A stretch of 50,867 nucleotides of DNA from DALYJJ01 sp031969915 (GCA_031969915.1 DALYJJ010000034.1:1-50867), one strand, 5' to 3'. Shown: positions 6,803-16,778, numbered from the stretch's first letter. Program-made: numbers and translations. Notes: a model not told the origin generated them from the sequence alone.

Positions 6803-8869
6803 ATGAAGAGAGTAATCGGTCTTTTCGTCATCCTCGCCCCTCTGGTTTGGGGCCAGACTCCGCCCAAGCCGGTGGAAGAAGCCAAGCCCGCCGCGGCCGA
6901 AGCCGCCGCGGCCGCTCAGACGCCGCCCGCCGATTCCCCGGCGCCGGACGCCGAGCGCCCGGTCAGCGGTGTGGTGGACGTCGGCAACCGGTGGATTTCC
7001 ACCCCCGCCGGCAACGCCAACAGCTATCGCAGCGTGATCAACCTGGGCGAGGGGCCGCGCGTCTTCAACTTCGATTTCGGCATTCAAGACCCCACCCGCA
7101 AGCTGTTCGACGACCTGAACGTCTTCGGCGGCAACTGGGGCGGCGATCCCTACAACACGCTGCGCGTGATTGCGGGGAAGCAGCGGGTCTACCGTTTCAC
7201 CGCCGACTACCGCAACCTGACCTACTTCGACTTCCTCCCCTCATTCGCCAACCCGAATCGCCCGGATGCGTTTGGCGGCGCGGGCTCGAACGCCGTGTCC
7301 CGGCTGACGCCCGACGGGGCGCTTCTGAACCAGCGCTCCTACGACACCCACTTCCGGATGTCGGATATCTACCTGGAGCTGTTTCCGAACCGGAAGGTCA
7401 TTCCGTATTTCTCCTACCAGCGCAATTCCTGGTTCGGGCGGGGCGTCACTCCGTTCGTCGCCCAGAGCACGGAGTACCCGATTCGCAACGACGTGAACGA
7501 CGCCACCGACCTCTATCGCGGCGGCGTTCGCCTGGAGTTCGACCGCTGGCACGTGACCCTGGAACAAGGCGCCACGAAGTTTCGCGACGACCAGCGCGTT
7601 TTCTCCACCGAGGCGAACCCGGGCAACCGTACCGTCCCGATTCTCGGCCAAACGCTTCGCCTCACCGATGCGCTGCAGTCCTACGGCATCCGCGGAGACA
7701 GCGTCTTCGCGCGCGTGAACTTCACCGCATCGCCGTTCTCATGGCTGGGCGTCCACAGCCAGTACCTTTACAGCATGCAGGAGACCGACGTTCGCTACAG
7801 CGAAGCGGCCAACGGCAACTTCATCCTGCTGAACGCCGCGCGCTTCTACAACCGCCTTTCGCTCGGCGTGAACGGGGAAGCAAACCGCCCGCAGGCGAGC
7901 GGCACGCTCGGCTTCGAGATCCGTGGCCGCCGCTTCCGCGTCTTCCAGACCGTGATGACGGACCGTCTCCACAACGCGTCGGACATCGCGGTCACCGAGC
8001 GGCTGTTCTTCGCCGGCTCACCCGAACAAGCCTCGCAGGCCTTCGTGGCCGACCGCCTGGAGTGGAACTACCATCGCCAGCAGACCGACGTGTTGTTTGA
8101 TGTCACGAAGTCCTTCACGCTGCGGGGCGGCTATCGTTTCCAGTGGGGCGATGCGCGCTCGCGGCCGGGCGACCTTGGGCCCACGGCCGAACTGGTCCGC
8201 GGACTTGAGGAATCGAAGCTCCGGCGGCACGTGGGCTTGGCCGGCGCCACCTACCGGCCCAACGCTAAATTCTCTTTGAACGCCGAGTTCGAAGCCTCGA
8301 ACGGCCAGCGCACGTTCTTCCGCACCAGCCTCCAGGACTACACCAAGTTCCGGCTCATCGGACGCTACCAGCTCACGCCGTCGTTCCTGATCACCGGCAA
8401 CTTCAGATTCCTGGACAACCAGAACCCCGCGCCCGGCGTCGATTACGACTTCCGGAGCCGCTACCAGACCCTCGGCGTCTATTGGACCCCCAAAGGCGGC
8501 AAGGTCTTCAGCATCCTGGCCGAGTACGCGCGCTCCACCCTGCGCTCCGACATCAGCTACATCGTGCCGCAGGAGATCTCCCGCGCCCGTTCCTTCTTCC
8601 GGGACAACGGACACACGGCGACCACCGTCGCCGACATCGTCTTTCCGGGCAAGATGGGTCCGCGCCTCAGCGTGGGCGGATCGTTCTTCCTTTCGAACGG
8701 AAGCCGGCCGACCAGTTTCTACCAGCCCCTGGGCCGGTTCCTGATCCCGTTCCATCGCCGCATCAACTGGTATTCGGAGTGGCGTTGGTTCGGCTATCAG
8801 GACGAGTTCTATGGCTACAGCGGGTTCCGCACGCACCACTTTGTCACCGGGTTCCGGCTGTTCATGTAG
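6803..8869 (+). CDS. Large outer-membrane beta-barrel, MtrB/PioB-like
   Basis: 688 residues from the ATG at 6803. That start is preferred to the overlapping ATG at 6791 because it begins the signal MKRVIGLFVILAPLVWGQ and has GAGGGG just upstream. After an Ala/Pro-rich periplasmic linker, the rest is dominated by alternating amphipathic strands rich in Tyr, Phe and Arg, with short turns and longer polar loops, as in big outer-membrane porins. It ends in an aromatic strand (HHFVTGFRLFM). No cysteine occurs anywhere, so the CXXC pair of gammaproteobacterial MtrB is absent. I assign the MtrB/PioB role, sheathing the decaheme wire, mainly from size, barrel character and position after an MtrA-type gene. 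The family match itself should be tested. Confidence 0.75.
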   Translation: MKRVIGLFVILAPLVWGQTPPKPVEEAKPAAAEAAAAAQTPPADSPAPDAERPVSGVVDVGNRWISTPAGNANSYRSVINLGEGPRVFNFDFGIQDPTRKLFDDLNVFGGNWGGDPYNTLRVIAGKQRVYRFTADYRNLTYFDFLPSFANPNRPDAFGGAGSNAVSRLTPDGALLNQRSYDTHFRMSDIYLELFPNRKVIPYFSYQRNSWFGRGVTPFVAQSTEYPIRNDVNDATDLYRGGVRLEFDRWHVTLEQGATKFRDDQRVFSTEANPGNRTVPILGQTLRLTDALQSYGIRGDSVFARVNFTASPFSWLGVHSQYLYSMQETDVRYSEAANGNFILLNAARFYNRLSLGVNGEANRPQASGTLGFEIRGRRFRVFQTVMTDRLHNASDIAVTERLFFAGSPEQASQAFVADRLEWNYHRQQTDVLFDVTKSFTLRGGYRFQWGDARSRPGDLGPTAELVRGLEESKLRRHVGLAGATYRPNAKFSLNAEFEASNGQRTFFRTSLQDYTKFRLIGRYQLTPSFLITGNFRFLDNQNPAPGVDYDFRSRYQTLGVYWTPKGGKVFSILAEYARSTLRSDISYIVPQEISRARSFFRDNGHTATTVADIVFPGKMGPRLSVGGSFFLSNGSRPTSFYQPLGRFLIPFHRRINWYSEWRWFGYQDEFYGYSGFRTHHFVTGFRLFM

Positions 8870-8899
8870 GCCGATCCGGCCCGCATCCTCATTCCCTTT

Positions 8900-8926
8900 G
8901 CGGGCGGCGCTCGACTCGCCGCCCGC
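8900..8926 (+). terminator. Strong GC hairpin after the barrel gene
   Basis: GCGGGCGGCG and CGCCGCCCGC pair perfectly over 10 bp around the loop CTCGACT, 31 bases after the barrel stop codon. No proper T-run follows (TACTCATGTAAAATCC), so it may be an attenuator or RNA-stabilising 3' structure rather than a full terminator. It separates the barrel from the tetraheme gene. Confidence 0.5.
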
Positions 8927-8965
8927 TACTCATGTAAAATCCTTTCGAATCGAGGAGGTGGCGAT

Positions 8966-10066
8966 TTGCGCCTAGCAGCGCTGTTCGTGATGGTCCTGCT
9001 GCCGCTGGCGGCGGCGGTGGATGTGCCCGGCGACGCCGGCAACGGGGCGGAGTTGTTCCGAACGCAGAAGTGCATCGCGTGCCACAGCGTGAACGGCACG
9101 GGCGGCTCGACCGCGCCGGACCTGGGCAAGCGTACGGCGCGGGATCTGACGCCGACTCAGATGGCCGCACTCCTATGGAATCACGGGCCGGCTATGTGGA
9201 CGGCGATGGACAAGGCGGGCATCGCGCGGCCGAACGTCTCCTCACAACAGGCGGCGGACCTCTTCGGATATTTCTACGCTTCCAGGTACTTCGAACGCCC
9301 GGGCGACGCCGGGCGCGGCCGGAAGCTGTTCGTCGATAAGAGCTGCGCCGAGTGCCATAACATCACGTCGTCGACCCCGGCGGGCGGCAAACCGGTGATG
9401 CAATGGGCTTCGGTGGCCAACCCGATCGAACTGGCCCGGGGGATGTGGAACCACGCGCCCAGGATGAGCGAGGCGATGTCGAAGGCGAAGAAGTCCTGGC
9501 CTTCGCTGACCTCGCAGGAACTGACCGACATGGTGGTGTACCTGCAGAACCTGCCCCAAACGAAGAACCTGAAACCGGCGTTCTCCGCCGCTTCGGCCGA
9601 AACCGGCGCGGAGTTGTTCCGCCTGAAAGGCTGCGTCGAGTGCCACCGGGGTGCGCAGAGCCTCTCCCGCCGGGCCGCGCCGCGCACCATGACCGACTTC
9701 GCCGCCGCGATGTGGAATCACGCGCCCAGGATGCTCCAGTCGCCTCCGGCGCTGCGTCCTGAGGAGATGACCCGGCTGGTCGGCTACGCCTGGTCCCAGC
9801 AGTTCTTCGACGACATCGGCGACGCGGCGCGAGGGAAGTCGATCTTTAACGCGAAGTGCGCCTCGTGCCACCAGTCGGCCGGCTCGGGCGCGCCGCCCAT
9901 CGCGGGCAGGATCACGGCCTTCGACATGGCCTCGATGACCTGGCGGCACGGTGCGGCCATGGCCGCCGCGATGAAGCAGAAGAACCTGGCCTGGCCCCGG
10001 TTTGAGCGTTCGGACATGGCGGACCTGCTGGCGCACGTGAATGCGATGTCGCCGGCCCGGAACTAG
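8966..10066 (+). CDS. Secreted tetraheme cytochrome c with four repeated domains
   Basis: 366 residues. The start is TTG at 8966, supported by AGGAGG at 8953-8958 and by the signal peptide that follows (MRLAALFVMVLLPLAAA). Four CXXCH sites start at Cys36, 127, 223 and 298, each in its own class-I-like cytochrome c unit of about 90 residues. Each is followed 33-41 residues later by a repeated motif: WNHGPAM at 71-77, WNHAPRM at 161-167, WNHAPRM at 250-256 and WRHGAAM at 326-332. The final Met of each is the probable sixth haem ligand. The first, second and fourth repeats also share a 'Mxxx...W/RP' tail. The protein is probably a periplasmic carrier that feeds the decaheme wire; that role is inferred from position. 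It follows the barrel after a 96-base gap with a hairpin. Confidence 0.85.
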   Translation: MRLAALFVMVLLPLAAAVDVPGDAGNGAELFRTQKCIACHSVNGTGGSTAPDLGKRTARDLTPTQMAALLWNHGPAMWTAMDKAGIARPNVSSQQAADLFGYFYASRYFERPGDAGRGRKLFVDKSCAECHNITSSTPAGGKPVMQWASVANPIELARGMWNHAPRMSEAMSKAKKSWPSLTSQELTDMVVYLQNLPQTKNLKPAFSAASAETGAELFRLKGCVECHRGAQSLSRRAAPRTMTDFAAAMWNHAPRMLQSPPALRPEEMTRLVGYAWSQQFFDDIGDAARGKSIFNAKCASCHQSAGSGAPPIAGRITAFDMASMTWRHGAAMAAAMKQKNLAWPRFERSDMADLLAHVNAMSPARN

Positions 10067-10068
10067 AG

Positions 10069-11211
10069 TTAGTCGATCCTCGCGAACGTCCCGTCCCGCT
10101 CCAGCCGGTACCGGTGACCGCGCCAGAGGATGGTGTTGCCGAAGAAGCCCACAACCCAGAAGGCGAAGCTCAGCAGATCCTGGACGGGGATCAGCGGCCA
10201 GAGGCGGCGGCAGAGCGGGTCGTGGAGCACGGCGTGGGAAACCGCGTGCGCGGCCGCGGCCCGGGCGATCATGGCGGCTGCTGCCAGTGGCCACCATTCG
10301 GGGCGGACCAGCGCGAGCAGTGCGGCGAGCGGCGTCGGGTTGATGAAGACCTGGCCGATGTAGCCGGCGGGCCTCGAACGCCGCGTGCTGCGGTTCCAGC
10401 GCAGACGATGGAGCGCGTTCTGACCGAACGTTTGCGCGCCGATGTGATGCTCGACGACGTAGCTCGACAGGATCACGCCGTGGCCTTGCGCGGCGGCGAA
10501 GTTTCCCAGTACGAAGTCTTCGGCAAGGTAATCCTTGAGCCGGTCGAAACCGCCGACGGCTTCGATCACGGTGCGCCGCGCGGCGATCGTCGGCCCGACG
10601 GCGAACTTCATCCCCTCCAGCATCCGGGCGACTAAGGCGCCGCCCCAGAACTCCGTGTTCATGCCGAGCGCTTCGAGCAGCGACCAGACGCTGCCGCGTC
10701 CGGGCACGGCCCGGTAGGGACAGGTGGCGACGCCCAGCTTCGGATCCGCGAACTCGGCCGCGATGGCGCGGAGCATTCGCGGCGTGACGCGGATGTCGCT
10801 GTCGCTCATCACCAGCAGATCGGCCCGCGCCGCGCGGGCCATCAGCGAGAGGCTGAACACTTTCGCATTCGGGTACGGCGGCTCGCCGGTGAGAAGAACG
10901 CGGGCGGGGACGGACGGGAACTGGGCGCACAGGCGGTCCACCACGGCCAGGGCGGGGTCTTCCGCCACCCGGACGGCGAAGAGCAGTTCGAAGTCCGGAT
11001 AATCCTGTTCGAAGAAGGTGCGGAGGTTCCGTTCCAGGTTCTCCTCCCAGCCGTGCAGCGGCTTGAGGATGGAAATGGGCGGAAGTGTGTGGGGCGGGGA
11101 AGTGGGCCCGACGGCCAGGTACTTCCGCGCCGCCACTAGCGTGAGGACGCAGTAAACCAGCGAACCGAGAACCAGAGCCGCGAGTGCGAGCGCGACGATG
11201 AGCCCGGGCAC
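10069..11211 (-). CDS. GT21-type membrane glycosyltransferase (ceramide glucosyltransferase/HpnI-like)
   Basis: 380 residues starting with GTG, directly after the thrS stop codon (TAA|GTG, no spacer). The N-terminal membrane segment (about 4-28) is followed by a GT-A fold with the family motifs: KPLHGWEENL near the start, SDSDI as the metal-binding DxD, DYLAEDF as the catalytic Asp region, and HRLRWNRSTRRSRP as the (Q/R)xxRW motif. Further hydrophobic helices fill the C-terminal third. GT21 enzymes move a sugar from a nucleotide sugar onto a lipid. In bacteria the related HpnI adds N-acetylglucosamine to bacteriohopanetetrol, and Acidobacteriota make hopanoids, so a hopanoid or sphingolipid acceptor is likely. 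No other hopanoid gene is in the window. Confidence 0.8.
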   Translation of the reverse strand: MPGLIVALALAALVLGSLVYCVLTLVAARKYLAVGPTSPPHTLPPISILKPLHGWEENLERNLRTFFEQDYPDFELLFAVRVAEDPALAVVDRLCAQFPSVPARVLLTGEPPYPNAKVFSLSLMARAARADLLVMSDSDIRVTPRMLRAIAAEFADPKLGVATCPYRAVPGRGSVWSLLEALGMNTEFWGGALVARMLEGMKFAVGPTIAARRTVIEAVGGFDRLKDYLAEDFVLGNFAAAQGHGVILSSYVVEHHIGAQTFGQNALHRLRWNRSTRRSRPAGYIGQVFINPTPLAALLALVRPEWWPLAAAAMIARAAAAHAVSHAVLHDPLCRRLWPLIPVQDLLSFAFWVVGFFGNTILWRGHRYRLERDGTFARID

Positions 11212-13152
11212 TTACTCCGCCGGCGCCTTGGTCTCCACCAGTTGTTTCGCGTGCGCGAGGAACTCGTCGAGCGGCTGAACGCCCTGGTCGCCGTGCTTGC
11301 GGTTCCGGACGGAGACGGTTCCGTTTTCGGCCTCACGGTCGCCCACCACGAGCATGAACGGGATCTTCTGCAACTGAGCTTCGCGGATCTTGAAGTTCAC
11401 CTTCTCCGGGCGCTCGTCAATGGAGGCGCGCAGGCCCGCGGCGCTCAGCTTCGCCAGGATCTCGCGGCCGTAGGCCACGGTCCGGTCGGTGATGGGGAGC
11501 ACCGTGGCCTGCACGGGAGCGAGCCACATGGGAAAAGCGCCCGCGTAGTGTTCAATCAAAATCCCGAAGAACCGCTCCATGGAGCCGTAGAGGGCTCGGT
11601 GCACCATCAGCGGCTGATGCTTCTTGCCGTCCTCGGCGACGTATTCGAGCTCGAAGCGCCGGGGCAGGGTGAAGTCGAACTGCACGGTGGAGAGCTGCCA
11701 CTTGCGGCCGAGTGCGTCGAGCAGTTTCACGTCGATCTTGGGGCCATAGAAGGCGGCTTCGTCGGGGCTGACCGTGGCCTGCAGGCCGACGCGCTCCACG
11801 GCCTGGAGCAGCGCCTTCTCCGCGAGGTTCCACTGGTCGGCCGAGCCGTCGTACTTGCCGCTGGCCCCACCGTCCCAGGTGGAGACCTCCGCTTCGTACT
11901 GTTCGAAACCGTAGGTCTTCAGCGTGTCGACAGCGAATTCGAGACAGCTTACGATCTCGTTCTCAATCTGATCCCGGGTGCAGAAGATGTGGGCGTCGTC
12001 CTGCGTGAAGCCGCGCACGCGGAGCAGTCCATGCATGGTGCCCGACCGCTCGTAGCGGTAGACCGTGCCCAGTTCCCCGAGCCGCACCGGAAGGTCGCGA
12101 TAGCTGCGCTGCCGCGAGGCGTAGATCAGGACGTGCCCCGGGCAGTTCATGGGCTTCAACTGGTATTCGGCGTCGTCCAGCTCCATGGGAGTGAACATGT
12201 TTTCCGAATAGAAATTGGCGTGGCCGGAGGTCTTCCATAGGTCGCGCCGCATGACGTGCGGCGTGTAGACCAGCGCATAGCCGCGCTTCAGATACTCTTC
12301 CCGCATCCAGTCCTCGAGCTGTTTCCGGATCAGGCCGCCCTTGGGGTGGAAGAAGATCAGACCCGGGCCGGCGATGTCCTGAATGCTGAACAGATCGAGT
12401 TCCTGGCCCAGCTTGCGATGATCGCGCTTCTTGGCTTCCTCGATCTGGCGCAGATACTCTTCCAGTTCCTTCTTCGAGAAAAAGGCCGTACCGTAAATGC
12501 GCTGCAACTGCTGGTTCTTCTCGTCGCCCTTCCAATACGCGCCGGCGACGGAGAGGAGTTTGAAGGCTTTGATCTTGCCGGTGGAAGGCACGTGGGGGCC
12601 GCGGCAGAAGTCGATGAAGTGATCGCCGAGGGTGTACTCGGAAAACACCGCGTCTGCCTTCTCGGTGATCAGTTCGCACTTCATGTGCTCGCCCTGGGCG
12701 CCGTACTTGGCCAGGCCGGAGGTCTTCTCGGTCATGATGCGGCCGTAGGGCAGATCGCGCTTCTGCAACTCCCACATTCGTTCTTCGATCTTGGCGAGGT
12801 CGTCGGTGCTGAACGGTTCGCTCCGTTCGAAGTCGTAGTAGAAGCCGGCCTCGGTGGGAGGCCCGATGCCGAGCCTCGTCTCCGGGAAGAGTTCGAGGAC
12901 GGCGGCGGCGAGCAGGTGGGCGGTGGAGTGCCGGTATACTTCCAGCGCTTCGGGGTTCCTGGTTGTCAGAATCTGGAGCGTGGCGTCGGATTCGAGCGGC
13001 CGGACCAGGTCCCACAGGTCGCCGTTCACGCGCGCCACCAGGGCGTCGTCCGCGAGCCTCGAACTGATCTTCTTCGCGATCTCCAGCGGCGGCGTGCCCG
13101 CCGGAACCGACTGCTGGCTGCCATCCGGCAGCGTCACCGTGATATTGCTCAT
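11212..13152 (-). CDS. thrS: Threonyl-tRNA synthetase
   Basis: 646 residues, normal full length for the bacterial enzyme, which charges tRNA-Thr and removes wrongly attached serine. The N-terminal TGS domain (about 1-62) is followed by the editing domain with HSTAH and FCRGPH. The class-II catalytic core has YTPHVMRRDLW, the zinc-binding Cys in MNCPGH, RYERSGTMHGLLRVRGFTQDD (motif 2) and RALYGSMERFFGI (motif 3). The C-terminal anticodon-binding domain starts near PVQATVLPITD. An AGAGG site precedes the ATG. The gene is transcribed away from the VWFA gene and runs straight into the glycosyltransferase. Confidence 0.97.
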   Translation of the reverse strand: MSNITVTLPDGSQQSVPAGTPPLEIAKKISSRLADDALVARVNGDLWDLVRPLESDATLQILTTRNPEALEVYRHSTAHLLAAAVLELFPETRLGIGPPTEAGFYYDFERSEPFSTDDLAKIEERMWELQKRDLPYGRIMTEKTSGLAKYGAQGEHMKCELITEKADAVFSEYTLGDHFIDFCRGPHVPSTGKIKAFKLLSVAGAYWKGDEKNQQLQRIYGTAFFSKKELEEYLRQIEEAKKRDHRKLGQELDLFSIQDIAGPGLIFFHPKGGLIRKQLEDWMREEYLKRGYALVYTPHVMRRDLWKTSGHANFYSENMFTPMELDDAEYQLKPMNCPGHVLIYASRQRSYRDLPVRLGELGTVYRYERSGTMHGLLRVRGFTQDDAHIFCTRDQIENEIVSCLEFAVDTLKTYGFEQYEAEVSTWDGGASGKYDGSADQWNLAEKALLQAVERVGLQATVSPDEAAFYGPKIDVKLLDALGRKWQLSTVQFDFTLPRRFELEYVAEDGKKHQPLMVHRALYGSMERFFGILIEHYAGAFPMWLAPVQATVLPITDRTVAYGREILAKLSAAGLRASIDERPEKVNFKIREAQLQKIPFMLVVGDREAENGTVSVRNRKHGDQGVQPLDEFLAHAKQLVETKAPAE

Positions 13153-13209
13153 GATTCAGTTAACCTCTTAGCCTATCACGCAGCCCTTTCGGAACCCTGA
13201 TATGTTTGG

Positions 13210-13239
13210 CTCATGTCGCAACGGCTCATGTCGCAACGC
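13210..13239 (+). repeat. 15-bp tandem duplication across a start codon
   Basis: CTCATGTCGCAACGG is followed at once by CTCATGTCGCAACGC, 14 of 15 bases identical. The copy duplicates the start codon and first codons of the VWFA gene, so two in-frame ATGs (13213 and 13228) with the same context are available. Confidence 0.85.
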
Positions 13240-14850
13240 GCCGTGGCGGCCCTGGCGCTGGCCGCGCTGCTGCCGGCACAGGAATCCGTTCCCACCTTTA
13301 CCACCACCACGCGGCTCGTCGAACTCTCGGTGGTCGCGGTGGACCGAAGAGGCGCGCCGGTCACCGATCTGAAGAAGGAAGAGATCCAGATCCTCGAAGG
13401 CGCCGTCGCGCGGCCGGTCGCGTTTTTCCGTTTCGAGGGCGGAACCCCGCCCCCGTCCCGGCCGCTTGCCAAGGGCACATTTTCGAATCGTCTCGAACTA
13501 TCTTCCGGTCCCTCGCGCAACGTCACGGCCATCCTGCTCGATTCGCTCAACACGGCCCCGAACGATCAAGTCCGCACGCGCGCGCAGGTGATGCGCTTTC
13601 TGCGGCGCATTCCGGCCGACGCCCGGGTAGGCGTCTACCAGCTCGGCCGCGAGATGCGGATCGTGCACGATTTCACGCAGGACATCGAGTCTCTTCGGCG
13701 GAGTCTCGCGCAGGTCTCGATCGGTCAGCGGCCGCAGGAGGAAACCGACCTCGCCGCCCTCGCCCGCGAGTACGACGCGTTGGCGGATCTCTCCGGGATG
13801 TCCGGCACGCAGGTGGCGATGATCCGCCGCTCGCTCGAACTGGAAGGCATGGCCAATCAGCGAATCCGCATGACGCGGGTCGAGGCGACGCTCCATTCGC
13901 TCCTCGGCCTGGGCCGGCACATCGCGGCCATTCCGGGGCGCAAGAACCTGGTGTGGGTCACGGGCGGCCTGCCATGGGTCGACATCACGGGCGCCGGTAT
14001 GGGGCCGCTCAGCGATACCACCGCGCTACGGGCGCGGTTGGAAAGCGCTTCGCAGCGGCTCGCGCAGATGGGGATCGCGCTCTACATTGTGGATGCGAAG
14101 GGCATCGTGGCGCCCGACGGCTCGGCCCCCCAGGAAGTAGCGCGCCGCAGTGGACGCGCGGGATTTCAAACCCAGAACTATGACCCTGTGAACAACGACA
14201 ACCGCCTGAGCATGAACCTCATGGCTTCCATCACCGGCGGACGCTTCATCAACTACACCAACGACGCCGCCGACGGCATTGGCGAGGCGGCGCGCGACGT
14301 CGAGGGCAGCTACTCGGTTGGCTTTTACGTGAGCCAGGAGCCCGACGCAAAGTGGCATGGGGTGAAGCTTGCCGCTACGCGCGATGGAGTGCGCATCCTT
14401 CATCGCGACGGCTACCGCGTCGAGAAGCCCGCCGGTCCGAAGGAATGGAAAGACGCGGACTGGCGCGAAGTGCTGGCCTCGCCTGAAGTCTCCCGCGCCA
14501 TCCCCATCACCGCCTTCGCCGAATTCGACGAGCGGAAGGAGACGCTACTGGTGCAGGCGCAACTCGATCCCAAGGGGATCCTCTTCACCGAATCCGCCGG
14601 ACACATGACCGCCGATCTCGATGTTTGTATCGGCGAAATGAGCATCGCGGGCCGGGTTCGGTATCAGACGGAAAGCGCGACGCTCAAGCTTACGCCCGAG
14701 AACTGGAGCCTGGTCCGCGCGGGCGGCGTTCCCTGGAGCCGGCAGATGAAGCCCGATGTGACCACCGGCCGGATCCGGGTCATCGTTCGCGACCGCCGCA
14801 CGTCCGAGCTGGGAGCCGTCGACATTCCGGTCGGCGTGCTCCGCCAATAA
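13213..14850 (+). CDS. Secreted VWFA-related acidobacterial protein
   Basis: 545 residues from 13213 (540 from the duplicated ATG at 13228). A short Sec signal (VAALALAALLPAQ) precedes TTTTRLVELSVVAVDRRG, the standard opening of the 'VWFA-related Acidobacterial domain' family, common in many copies in these genomes. The core is a von Willebrand A-like fold: ILLDSLNTAPNDQ stands where a metal-dependent adhesion site would be, with DSLNT instead of DxSxS, and GRKNLVWVTGGLP and GIALYIVDAKG are later strands. The C-terminal third is beta-rich. The function is unknown; adhesion or a cell-surface scaffold role is usually proposed. It is convergent with the fasciclin gene. Confidence 0.85.
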   Translation: MSQRLMSQRAVAALALAALLPAQESVPTFTTTTRLVELSVVAVDRRGAPVTDLKKEEIQILEGAVARPVAFFRFEGGTPPPSRPLAKGTFSNRLELSSGPSRNVTAILLDSLNTAPNDQVRTRAQVMRFLRRIPADARVGVYQLGREMRIVHDFTQDIESLRRSLAQVSIGQRPQEETDLAALAREYDALADLSGMSGTQVAMIRRSLELEGMANQRIRMTRVEATLHSLLGLGRHIAAIPGRKNLVWVTGGLPWVDITGAGMGPLSDTTALRARLESASQRLAQMGIALYIVDAKGIVAPDGSAPQEVARRSGRAGFQTQNYDPVNNDNRLSMNLMASITGGRFINYTNDAADGIGEAARDVEGSYSVGFYVSQEPDAKWHGVKLAATRDGVRILHRDGYRVEKPAGPKEWKDADWREVLASPEVSRAIPITAFAEFDERKETLLVQAQLDPKGILFTESAGHMTADLDVCIGEMSIAGRVRYQTESATLKLTPENWSLVRAGGVPWSRQMKPDVTTGRIRVIVRDRRTSELGAVDIPVGVLRQ

Positions 14851-14854
14851 AACA

Positions 14855-14884
14855 AGCCGCCACCCGGCATCCCGGGTAGCGGCT
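14855..14884. terminator. Shared bidirectional hairpin between convergent genes
   Basis: AGCCGCCACCCGG pairs with CCGGGTAGCGGCT (12 of 13 positions, one C/A mismatch) around the loop CATC. It starts four bases after the VWFA stop and lies 31 bases beyond the fasciclin stop on the other strand. There is no long T-run on either side, but the position fits a terminator serving both genes. Confidence 0.6.
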
Positions 14885-14914
14885 GATTCCAAACCGGAAG
14901 TTATCGCGAAGAGC

Positions 14915-15385
14915 TTAGCTCTTCGGCAGGATGACGGTGTCGATCACGTGGATCACGCCGTTCGACGTGGCGATGTCGGTCTTGACGACGTTCGCGTTGT
15001 CGACCATCACCTTGCCGCCCTTGGCGTTGATCTTCACGGAGCCGCCCTGGACGGTCTTCGCGCTCTTGAGCTTCACGACATCGGCGGCCATCACCTTGCC
15101 GGCGACCACGTGGTAGGTGAGAATCGCCTTCAGCTTCGGGATGTCCTTGAGCAGGCTGTCCACCGTGCCCGCGGGCAGCTTCGCGAACGCTTCATCGGTG
15201 GGAGCGAAGACGGTGAACGGGCCAGCGCTCTTCAGCGTGTCCACCAGGCCGGCGGCCTGGACAGCGGCCACCAGGGTCTTGAACTGGCCGGCGCCCACGG
15301 CGGTGTCGACGATATCCTTGTCGGCGGCCGGCGCGGCAAAAGCCGCCACCAGCAGCATGGTTGCAATCGAGAGAATCTTCTTCAT
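14915..15385 (-). CDS. Secreted fasciclin (FAS1) domain protein
   Basis: 156 residues, one FAS1 domain, which is the usual size of bacterial single-domain fasciclins. A signal peptide (MKKILSIATMLLVAAFAAPA) comes first. FTVFAPTDEAFAKLP is the H1 motif, ILTYHVVAGKV carries the conserved Tyr-His, and NGVIHVIDTVILP is the H2 motif. FAS1 proteins mediate adhesion to surfaces or matrix; in soil bacteria the partner is generally unknown. AAGGAGA seven bases before the ATG supports the start. Confidence 0.92.
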   Translation of the reverse strand: MKKILSIATMLLVAAFAAPAADKDIVDTAVGAGQFKTLVAAVQAAGLVDTLKSAGPFTVFAPTDEAFAKLPAGTVDSLLKDIPKLKAILTYHVVAGKVMAADVVKLKSAKTVQGGSVKINAKGGKVMVDNANVVKTDIATSNGVIHVIDTVILPKS

Positions 15386-15533
15386 GTTGGGTCTCCTTCG
15401 TAACTGGTCGCGCCGGGGTTGCCCAAGGGGCGCGCACAGTGGGAAGGATTCGGCGGGTGCGCGCCGTGCGGTATCTTATTTTCGCTCTCGGTATTGAATC
15501 GCGGCCGGGGTTTGAGGCATCTCAGGATAGATC

Positions 15534-16775
<1,242 letters not shown>

Positions 16776-16778
16776 GCG

